DNA of 5,655 bases. Source: Clostridia bacterium. GTDB taxonomy: Bacteria > Bacillota > Clostridia > Monoglobales > Monoglobaceae. Both the position numbers and the translations under genes were made by a program. Under the pieces are notes generated by a model. That model was not told the origin of the DNA. It saw only the letters and a program-made list of their open reading frames with translations, and made no database searches. The DNA lies in the NCBI GenBank assembly GCA_900769795.1, contig CAAGHZ010000085.1, positions 1 through 5,655 of the forward strand. The letters are read 5' to 3'. Numbering within the stretch: the first letter of the stretch is position 1; each line of letters begins with the position of its first letter. Of the stretch, positions 1 to 5,166 are shown piece by piece.

Positions 1-665
1 AACACCATAGGGGTATAACCTAAATTTTCTTTTATTTCCTCTTGCAGTCTGCCAATATCATCGTGTATATACTCCCTGTACGCCGTCTGTGTTTCTCCTT
101 TTTTCTTTTTGGTACCGTTTCTTCCCCTGTCGGTTGTGTGCGAGTCATAACTATGGTTTTGTATCTCTATAAGTCCTGACGCTATCATCTCTCTTGCCTG
201 ATCCCACGTAATATGAGAATAAGCAGGATTATCCTCAGAAATCTCACTATACATATCTGTATGCTTTCCGATAATTGAGATTATTGCCTTAGCGTTATAT
301 TTTTTAAGCAAGGGAAAAGCATAGCAATAATTGTTGTAATACCCATCATCAAAAGTCAGCATTATAGGTTTCTCGGGCAGAGGCGTTCCTTTTTCTACAA
401 ATTCAATAAGTTCCGCTGAACTTATTGTTGTATATCCCTCATCCTTCAGATATTTTAAATCCTTCTCTAACTCCTCTTTTGTAATAACAAACTTTCCCTC
501 TTTAGCCTTACCATCGCATATTGCGTGATACATAAGGATAGGCAGTTCAACATCTTTGATTTCTTCCCACTCTGCGAATGCATCAAAATAAACAAATGCA
601 GACGTCACCAAAAACACAAAAATTAAAATATATAAAATCAGACTACGCAATCTTATTACAAACAA
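1..665 (-). CDS. Polysaccharide deacetylase (NodB/CE4 fold, PgaB/IcaB-like), C-terminal end missing
   Basis: Likely an exported, metal-dependent deacetylase that removes N-acetyl groups from a cell-wall or exopolysaccharide amino sugar. The 221 codons in the window run off the left edge. Residues about 9-25 are a hydrophobic signal peptide or anchor. The short motif MYH lies at 45-47, the metal-binding motif TFDDGY at 104-109, and the second metal motif NHSYDSH at 170-176. The H-S-Y-D-x-H spacing matches the PgaB/IcaB branch rather than the HSxSH form of PgdA. The Lys/Gly-rich stretch after it (about 180-192) is as I remember it from clostridial relatives. I chose the TTG at 665 as start because GAGGTGA (677-671) stands 5 bases before it. 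The in-frame ATG at 686 has no ribosome binding site and lies inside a hairpin. The gene follows the subtilase in the same direction. Fold and class are safe; the exact substrate cannot be told from sequence. Confidence 0.9.
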   Translation of the reverse strand, partial: MFVIRLRSLILYILIFVFLVTSAFVYFDAFAEWEEIKDVELPILMYHAICDGKAKEGKFVITKEELEKDLKYLKDEGYTTISSAELIEFVEKGTPLPEKPIMLTFDDGYYNNYCYAFPLLKKYNAKAIISIIGKHTDMYSEISEDNPAYSHITWDQAREMIASGLIEIQNHSYDSHTTDRGRNGTKKKKGETQTAYREYIHDDIGRLQEEIKENLGYTPMV

Positions 666-710
666 AAAAATCACCTCTGCTCTCATTATATGAAAGCTAT
701 GAGGTGATTT
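664..710 (-). terminator. Terminator-like hairpin between protease and deacetylase; its 3' arm is the deacetylase ribosome binding site
   Basis: On the minus strand AAATCACCTC (710-701) pairs perfectly with GAGGTGATTT (677-668). Inside it, GCTTTCAT pairs with ATGAGAGC (8 bp, one G-U) around a 3-base loop ATA, leaving an internal loop of ata opposite a. Seven Ts (670-664) follow or overlap the end of the stem. It starts 21 bases after the protease stop codon, so it could end that transcript. The same 3' arm contains the GAGGTGA that serves the TTG start at 665, so in any read-through transcript the ribosome binding site would be paired. Stem and T-run are seen directly; function is inferred. 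Confidence 0.7.
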
Positions 711-731
711 ATACTTTTATATAGGCGACAA

Positions 732-2336
732 TCACTCCGCCTCAATATTCACGGTTTCTGTCATAGGGATTATTTTACCCCACTTCATACAAAAGATTTT
801 AGCATATCCGTCACTTGGAATGTCTACGCCATCGAAAACAACATCCTGGTATACAACCGACTCGGTTGCAACATTGTCTTCTTCCTGTGAATTTAAAAAT
901 TCCAAATCACAAGGCTCAGTTATCCTGATTAGTCTGCCATTTTCATCATAAATGGCAAGTCTTGCAGAAATACTTGTTTTCTCTCTGTTTTTAGGTGCAA
1001 AATATGTAATATCCACCGTTTTTTGCGACTTATTGTAAGCAGGTTTAGCAGGCGTTACTTTGGCAACATTTGGAAAAACGTTCCTTGCCATTGCGGCAAC
1101 ATCCAAAAGTCCCCATCCATAGTAATTATCTTTTCCGGCATCTCCTAAATCAACAGAAAACTCTTCTATCATATCCTCTATATCTTCATAGGTTGTCTCC
1201 GGGCGTACCCCTTTAATAATCGCTACTGCTGCAGCCACCTGAGGTGATGCCACCGAGGTACCACTCTTTAGCCAATAAAACTGCGTGTCATCATCGTAGT
1301 TGCCTTTTACTGTATAGATGTTTCTTCCCGGAGCCACCACATCTACTCTGTCATTGTAGGTGGAGAACGCCGCAATTACACCTGAACTCTGCACCGCCCC
1401 AACTGATATCACTTTATCACAATAGGCAGGATAAACAACAGGATTATATCTTATATTTGGGTTTCCGAGATCTGCTCCACCCATATTTCCAAAGTTGCCC
1501 GAGGCAGCAACAACAACTGCCCCCTTATTCGCAGCATTGTTTATAACATTTTGCAAAAGCTGTATCTCACTTGTCGGAATAACCTCACCTGTATTAGAGT
1601 AGAAGCCAAGACTCATATTTATTACATCACAATCATATTCGTCCACAGCATCCTTTATAGCCTTACATATATTTGCATATCCAGCGCTGCTACCTTCAAA
1701 AACTTTTAAGGAATATATAGCCGCTTTGGTCATCCCCGCCACGCCTATTCCATCATTGAAGCCTGCTGAAATTATTCCCGCTACACTGCTGCCATGCAGG
1801 GTTTCTTCGTGCACATTATCTGTACTGATTATAACTTCTCCGGCACCATTTACTCTCGAATAATCATAAGCATAAATCGTTGTGTCTGCAAAATCAGGAT
1901 GGTCTGTGTCAACCCCTGAGTCAATAACCGCTACCTTCACATTGCTCGCAAAATAACGTGGTTCTATCTCTGCATATCTCCACACCTCAGGAACACCGGT
2001 CATAGGCAAATAACTTTGTCTGTTCTCCAGATACTTGGGGTCGTTGGGATAATCATCAAGAAGAACGGCACGATAGTTTGGCTCTACATACTCAACTTTT
2101 GACTTATCAATATAGTTTAGCACATCGCCCGTAATGGTATAAACATTCCAATCCTCAATAACTGTTTCAATTTCTCCATCGCCAACCGACATAAGCCTTG
2201 CATCGCAAAAGGGGCTATATCCATCTTTAAACTTAACAATATACTCGCTATATGTATCGTTTGAACTCACGGCAAATACAGGCACAGCACATGTGACCAT
2301 AACAATTATAATCAATAATGCCAGAATTCTTTTCAT
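732..2336 (-). CDS. Secreted subtilisin-like serine protease (family S8) with I9-type propeptide and C-terminal beta-rich domain
   Basis: An exported endopeptidase of the subtilase family, 534 residues from the ATG at 2336. Residues 1-22 form a classic signal peptide (MKR, a hydrophobic core, then VFA before VSS). A propeptide of the inhibitor I9 type follows at about 30-92 (EYIVKFKDGY to VEYVEPNYRA). The catalytic domain shows Asp139 in VIDSGVD, His181 in HGSSVAG, oxyanion Asn281 in AASGN and Ser361 in SGTSVASP, so all active-site residues are present. From about 425 to the end is a beta-rich extension I cannot assign to a named family. A GTG at 2345 is in frame, but it overlaps the binding site AGAGGGGTG (2353-2345), which is well spaced for the ATG at 2336. 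The gene begins 26 bases after the stop of the membrane-protein gene and probably shares its transcript. The protein is likely processed after export and released or wall-associated; its substrate is unknown. Confidence 0.93.
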   Translation of the reverse strand: MKRILALLIIIVMVTCAVPVFAVSSNDTYSEYIVKFKDGYSPFCDARLMSVGDGEIETVIEDWNVYTITGDVLNYIDKSKVEYVEPNYRAVLLDDYPNDPKYLENRQSYLPMTGVPEVWRYAEIEPRYFASNVKVAVIDSGVDTDHPDFADTTIYAYDYSRVNGAGEVIISTDNVHEETLHGSSVAGIISAGFNDGIGVAGMTKAAIYSLKVFEGSSAGYANICKAIKDAVDEYDCDVINMSLGFYSNTGEVIPTSEIQLLQNVINNAANKGAVVVAASGNFGNMGGADLGNPNIRYNPVVYPAYCDKVISVGAVQSSGVIAAFSTYNDRVDVVAPGRNIYTVKGNYDDDTQFYWLKSGTSVASPQVAAAVAIIKGVRPETTYEDIEDMIEEFSVDLGDAGKDNYYGWGLLDVAAMARNVFPNVAKVTPAKPAYNKSQKTVDITYFAPKNREKTSISARLAIYDENGRLIRITEPCDLEFLNSQEEDNVATESVVYQDVVFDGVDIPSDGYAKIFCMKWGKIIPMTETVNIEAE

Positions 2337-2362
2337 TTCATACACACCCCTCTATACACGTT

Positions 2363-2929
2363 TTATTTATTCCTTTTGTCCGTAAAAACAATCTTTGAAT
2401 ATAACCATTCTGATATACTGAACTTGCTTACACCCACATAATATCCTGCAAATATAATTACAGGCAAAACAAACAACTCTGCTATATATGCAAAAATATT
2501 TCCGCAGGGAACAAATGCCGCAAGATGAAAAAACCACACTCTGTAAATCAAATCAGGCGTTCCCACCACCAGACAACCGCCAACAAGGAAGTCTTGCGCG
2601 CCATTTGCAAAATCATATCCGATGGTAAGCACATCAGGCAAAACAAGTCTAAATACAAGCAATATCATCGGTACAATAGCCGTAATAACAGATACCTTCA
2701 ACGGCATCTTTATATCCGGCTTAAACCCCGGAATGTTCCTGCCATCTCTTCTACCTATTCTCCACGCTGCCATATACAAGGTGATTATATATATCAAAAG
2801 AGTAATTGCCGAAAATAAAAGCGGTTTGTTCTGTGCTGTCTCATAAAAAGCAAGCCCTAAAAAAAGCGACGCCAGTACTGCAAGGATGTGATTTATGTAA
2901 ATACTGATTGTTGATTTTAAAAGTTTCAT
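2363..2929 (-). CDS. Multi-pass membrane protein of unknown function
   Basis: I do not recognise this 188-residue protein. It has hydrophobic segments at about 12-29, 37-56, 78-98 and 143-165, plus a less regular hydrophobic stretch at about 115-141 that may be re-entrant. The loop between segments 2 and 3 (57-78) is rich in Arg and Lys (RIGRRDGR), and the C-terminus ends DKRNK. By the positive-inside rule both termini should face the cytoplasm, which gives four spans. No catalytic or transport motif is visible. AGAAGG lies 9 bases before the ATG at 2929, so the start is well supported. The subtilase start lies 26 bases beyond its stop, pointing to co-transcription and perhaps a link to export or control of that protease (inference). 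No promoter is visible between this gene and the tRNA-Gly terminator just upstream. Confidence 0.8.
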   Translation of the reverse strand: MKLLKSTISIYINHILAVLASLFLGLAFYETAQNKPLLFSAITLLIYIITLYMAAWRIGRRDGRNIPGFKPDIKMPLKVSVITAIVPMILLVFRLVLPDVLTIGYDFANGAQDFLVGGCLVVGTPDLIYRVWFFHLAAFVPCGNIFAYIAELFVLPVIIFAGYYVGVSKFSISEWLYSKIVFTDKRNK

Positions 2930-2952
2930 AGGTTATACCTTCTTTTTTGTAT

Positions 2953-2984
2953 AAAAAAATCGGGGCAAATAAATTTGCCCCGAT
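2953..2984 (-). terminator. Intrinsic terminator of the tRNA-Gly transcript
   Basis: A perfect 12-bp inverted repeat, with ATCGGGGCAAAT (2959-2970) and ATTTGCCCCGAT (2973-2984) around two bases, is followed on the minus strand by seven Ts (2959-2953, the first shared with the stem). It begins one base after the CCA end of the tRNA. The strong GC stem and T-run make this a clear Rho-independent terminator. The next gene starts 24 bases past the T-run. Confidence 0.93.
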
Positions 2985-2985
2985 G

Positions 2986-3060
2986 TGGAGCGGAAGACGA
3001 GATTCGAACTCGCGACGTTCACCTTGGCAAGGTGACGCTCTACCACTGAGCCACTCCCGC
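2986..3060 (-). tRNA. tRNA-Gly, anticodon GCC, CCA encoded
   Basis: A complete 75-base cloverleaf can be drawn. The acceptor stem is GCGGGAG with CTTCCGC (one G-U). The D arm is GCTC/GAGC with loop AGTGGTA. The anticodon stem TCACC/GGTGA closes the loop TTGCCAA, with GCC at 3028-3026. The variable loop has 5 bases, and the T arm GCGAG/CTCGT holds loop TTCGAAT. The discriminator base is T, and the terminal CCA (2988-2986) is in the DNA. The tRNA reads GGC and GGT glycine codons. It has its own promoter and terminator, so it is a single-gene unit. Its D loop keeps the usual uridines that a Dus enzyme could modify. Confidence 0.98.
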
Positions 3061-3098
3061 GTATACTACCACATTGAATTATCCAGTTGACTTAAGAA

Positions 3099-3148
3099 AT
3101 TATAGCACATCTTTATACCTTTGTCAACAGTTTTTTTATTTTTTTATA
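3099..3148 (-). promoter_or_regulatory. Strong sigma-A promoter of tRNA-Gly with A-rich upstream element
   Basis: On the minus strand TTGACA (3127-3122) and TATAAT (3104-3099) are separated by exactly 17 bases, a perfect match to the housekeeping consensus. Just upstream (3148-3128) lie two A-runs in a stretch of A and T, which resembles an UP element. Transcription should start near 3092, leaving a leader of roughly 30 bases before the mature tRNA, to be removed by RNase P. Confidence 0.93.
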
Positions 3149-3190
3149 GAGAAAAATTGAGTCTTACGCTTCAAAATTTTCTCTATAAAA
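3142..3190 (-). repeat. Inverted repeat straddling the dusB stop codon
   Basis: TTTTATAGAGAAAA (3142-3155) and TTTTCTCTATAAAA (3177-3190) are perfect 14-base complements. Inside them TTGA (3157-3160) and TCAA (3171-3174) pair as well. The dusB stop (TAA, minus strand 3166-3164) sits in the 10-base loop, so the 5' arm of the mRNA hairpin is made of the last dusB codons. No T-run follows the stem on either strand: on the minus strand it runs into the A-rich upstream region of the tRNA promoter. It may protect the dusB mRNA 3' end or slow transcription, but it is not a standard intrinsic terminator. Confidence 0.7.
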
Positions 3191-4135
3191 CCTCATCAAT
3201 AATTCACACATTTCTTCTTTTGTTGTCGCCTTATTGATTGCCTCTCTCAAAATCGCCCCGCCCTTGACTCCTTTGAAATACCACGCCATATGCTTACGCC
3301 CCTCGAGAACACCTCTGCGCTCTCCTTTGAACTTCACAAGCAAATCAAGGTGTGAAAGAGCAACCGAAAGTCTTTCTTCTATTGTGGGCAAAGACAAGGT
3401 TTCTCCTGTTTCAAGATAGTGCAAAACTTCTTTAAAAATCCATGGGTTGCCTTCTGCGGCTCTGCCTATCATTATTCCGTCACAACCCGTATAGTTTATC
3501 ATATGTTCTGCAGATTTGCCATCTGTGATATCTCCGTTTCCGATTACCGGAATGCTGACTGCATCGCACACCGCCTTTATTACATCAAGGTCGGCTTTCC
3601 CGCTGTAAAACTGTTCTCTTGTGCGGCCATGAACAGTTATGGCATCCGCTCCGCACTCCTGAGCAACTTTAGCAAACTCCGGCGCATTTATGCTTGCCTT
3701 GTCCCAACCTGCACGAAACTTGACAGTTACAGGTACATCCACAGCATTTTTCACCGCCTTTATAACCGCGCCTGCAAGTTTTGGGTTTTTCATCAGAGCA
3801 CTACCATCGCCGTTGTTGACTATCTTTGGTGCAGGACACCCCATATTTATATCAACAATAACCGCTCCGTCCCCAAGAGCCTCTTTTGCAATCTTTGCCA
3901 TAATCTCAGGCTCATGTCCAAAAATCTGTACCGCAACAGGCCTCTCGTTCTCTTCTGTTGCAAGCAACGCCGCTGTCTTTTTGCTATTATAAAAAAGTCC
4001 TTTGCCCGAAACCATTTCTGTGTACATAAGAGCAGGTCCAAAAGGTTTGACGATAAGACGAAACGCCTTGTCCGTCACCCCTGCCATAGGAGCAAGAAAT
4101 ATATTGTTTTCAAGTTTTACATTTCCGATTTTCAT
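3164..4135 (-). CDS. dusB: tRNA-dihydrouridine synthase, DusB type
   Basis: A cytoplasmic FMN enzyme that reduces uridine in the tRNA D loop to dihydrouridine using NAD(P)H. At 323 residues it has the usual family length. Near the N-terminus is LAPMAGVTD (14-22), the start of the TIM barrel. The catalytic cysteine is Cys100 in NMGCPAPKI. Residues expected to bind FMN or tRNA lie at Lys139 (VKFRAGW), HGRTR (169-173), GNGDI (199-203) and MIGRAAEGNPW (222-232). The C-terminal helical tRNA-binding domain starts near 250 and contains RKHMAWYFKG (280-289). AGGAG ends 7 bases before the ATG at 4135. A separate promoter lies upstream and tRNA-Gly downstream. The DusB assignment, rather than another Dus subgroup, rests on overall similarity to Bacillota proteins of this name and on NMGCPAPKIVNNGDGSALM-like wording around the active site. 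Which D-loop position it modifies is not visible from sequence. Confidence 0.96.
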   Translation of the reverse strand: MKIGNVKLENNIFLAPMAGVTDKAFRLIVKPFGPALMYTEMVSGKGLFYNSKKTAALLATEENERPVAVQIFGHEPEIMAKIAKEALGDGAVIVDINMGCPAPKIVNNGDGSALMKNPKLAGAVIKAVKNAVDVPVTVKFRAGWDKASINAPEFAKVAQECGADAITVHGRTREQFYSGKADLDVIKAVCDAVSIPVIGNGDITDGKSAEHMINYTGCDGIMIGRAAEGNPWIFKEVLHYLETGETLSLPTIEERLSVALSHLDLLVKFKGERRGVLEGRKHMAWYFKGVKGGAILREAINKATTKEEMCELLMRFYRENFEA

Positions 4136-4164
4136 ATCGATACTCCTATCCTTTGTTGATATAT

Positions 4165-4195
4165 ATTATATACACCAAAGAGCCCTTTTTGTCAA
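4165..4195 (-). promoter_or_regulatory. Sigma-A promoter of dusB
   Basis: A perfect -35 TTGACA (4195-4190) is followed after 17 bases by TATATA (4172-4167), or after 19 bases by TATAAT (4170-4165). The two -10 candidates overlap in the run TATATAAT. Either would start transcription about 20-30 bases before the dusB ATG and just upstream of its AGGAG. It lies directly after the purC terminator, so dusB forms its own unit. Confidence 0.85.
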
Positions 4196-4211
4196 CATAT
4201 CCGTTACCTAC

Positions 4212-4238
4212 AAAAAAATCCTCCCAACGGAGGATTTT
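4212..4238 (-). terminator. Intrinsic terminator of purC
   Basis: AAAATCCTCC (4238-4229 on the minus strand) pairs with GGAGGATTTT (4224-4215) around a 4-base loop, giving a 10-bp stem with a run of seven Ts (4218-4212, partly shared with the stem). It begins 3 bases after the purC stop codon. It separates purC from the dusB promoter. Confidence 0.93.
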
Positions 4239-4241
4239 CTT

Positions 4242-4925
4242 TTATCTGTTTAATATAAGTTTTGTAAGTTCAACAGGCTCTACAATCTTGCCGTCTTTAT
4301 AAACACGCATATTTCCTGATGCAATCTCGTCTATAAGAATAACCTCATCGTTGTTGTAGCCAAACTCAAACTTGATATCCCAAAGGTCAAGGCCGATGCT
4401 CTTTAAGTCATCTGCAACAATCTTTGTGATTTTAAGAGTCTGCTCTTTCATGCTGGCAAACATCTCTTCACTCATAACGCCAAGAGCTGCAAGGCCTTCG
4501 CTTGTAACGAGGGGATCCCCCTTTTCGTCATTCTTAAAGGTACATTCTACATATCCGCCTTCAATTGGTGTGCCATCTTCTATATACTCGCCATATCTGC
4601 GGATAAAGCTGCCTGTTGCAACAAGTCTGCAAATAACTTCAAGTCCGTGCCCGAAAACTTTACCCGGAAGAACCTCCATTGTTGCATCATCAATGTTTGC
4701 ACCAACGTAGTGTGTCTTGATACCCGCTTCCTTTAATAAATCAAAATAATAAACAGAAGTTCTAAGATTAGCCTTGCCTATACCCTCAATCTTAAGTCCT
4801 ACTGAATTTTCGCCCGGATCAAAAACGCCATCTTTGCCTGTGCAATCGTCTTTGAACTTGAGCAACACATTACCGTTTTCAAGACTAAAAACATCCTTTG
4901 TTTTTCCTTCATAAATCATTTTCAT
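4242..4925 (-). CDS. purC: Phosphoribosylaminoimidazole-succinocarboxamide synthase (SAICAR synthetase)
   Basis: Joins CAIR and aspartate with ATP to give SAICAR in de novo purine synthesis, in the cytoplasm. The 227-residue protein has the family's usual length. It shows YEGKTKDVF (5-13) at the nucleotide-binding N-terminus, ATGSFIRRYGE (103-113) with the substrate-phosphate and CAIR region, WDIKFEFG (182-189), and IDEIASGNMR (198-207), where an acidic residue helps bind metal and ATP. I take the ATG at 4925, which has AGGAG 9 bases upstream. The ATG at 4934, three codons earlier, directly touches that binding site and is unlikely. It has its own promoter and terminator, with no other purine gene in this window, so it looks like a single-gene unit. 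The variant resembles the clostridial form with an FDPGENSVG-type stretch (35-43). Confidence 0.96.
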   Translation of the reverse strand: MKMIYEGKTKDVFSLENGNVLLKFKDDCTGKDGVFDPGENSVGLKIEGIGKANLRTSVYYFDLLKEAGIKTHYVGANIDDATMEVLPGKVFGHGLEVICRLVATGSFIRRYGEYIEDGTPIEGGYVECTFKNDEKGDPLVTSEGLAALGVMSEEMFASMKEQTLKITKIVADDLKSIGLDLWDIKFEFGYNNDEVILIDEIASGNMRVYKDGKIVEPVELTKLILNR

Positions 4926-4961
4926 TGGAAACATCTCCTATATCTGATTTTTAACAACAAT

Positions 4962-4990
4962 AGTATACCATATTTTTTTTATAATTACAA
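4962..4990 (-). promoter_or_regulatory. Sigma-A promoter of purC
   Basis: TTGTAA (4990-4985, four of six consensus bases) and TATACT (4967-4962, five of six) are separated by 17 bases. A TG one base before the -10 (TGG-TATACT) makes it an extended -10. The start site would be near 4955, about 30 bases before the purC ATG, too short a leader for a riboswitch downstream of this promoter. Confidence 0.75.
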
Positions 4991-5166
4991 TGCTATTTTT
5001 TCAAAAAAATCTGTACAAAATTTTCATTTGATTTGCTTATAAATTTATTACAGTTGCGTGATTATGTAGAGTATAAGTTCTGCAACCGTTATTTCAGCGG
5101 ACACAAGACCCCTATTACATATAAAAACAACACCATTTCGCAAGCACAACAGCGTTGCCTCTATAC
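4991..5166. other. AT-rich non-coding spacer between ABC exporter and purC
   Basis: No open frame with a ribosome binding site is seen here. On the minus strand ACGGTTGC (5089-5082) can pair with GCAACTGT (5057-5050), 8 bp with one G-U and a 24-base loop, but no T-run follows. A short A/T palindrome at 4995-5010 has no GC stem. I therefore see no convincing terminator for the ABC gene and no recognisable purine, PRPP or other riboswitch core. Confidence 0.5.

Noticed and set aside
1244..1546. A 100-codon plus-strand frame inside the subtilase
   Set aside because: Low-complexity His/Pro/Gln-rich product with no ribosome binding site, opposite the catalytic domain codons; a shadow frame.
2337..2345. 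GTG at 2345 as the protease start
   Set aside because: It lies inside the ribosome binding site that is correctly spaced for the ATG at 2336, where the signal peptide begins.
2525..2846. Two plus-strand frames opposite the 188-residue membrane protein
   Set aside because: No ribosome binding site or recognisable domain. The minus-strand frame has a good binding site and coherent membrane spans.
2986..3060. tRNA-Gly as an integration site for a mobile element
   Set aside because: No second copy of the tRNA 3' end, no integrase and no change in gene character are seen in the window.
3419..4159. A 246-codon open frame on the plus strand opposite dusB
   Set aside because: It is fully antisense to a clear enzyme gene. 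Its translation is Cys/His/Tyr-rich with no family resemblance. It is a shadow of dusB codon use.
4995..5010. A/T palindrome as terminator of the ABC gene
   Set aside because: The stem is only A-T pairs with a tiny loop and no GC content; too weak to call.
4926..5166. A purine or PRPP riboswitch upstream of purC
   Set aside because: No recognisable riboswitch core is seen, and the likely promoter leaves a leader of only about 30 bases.
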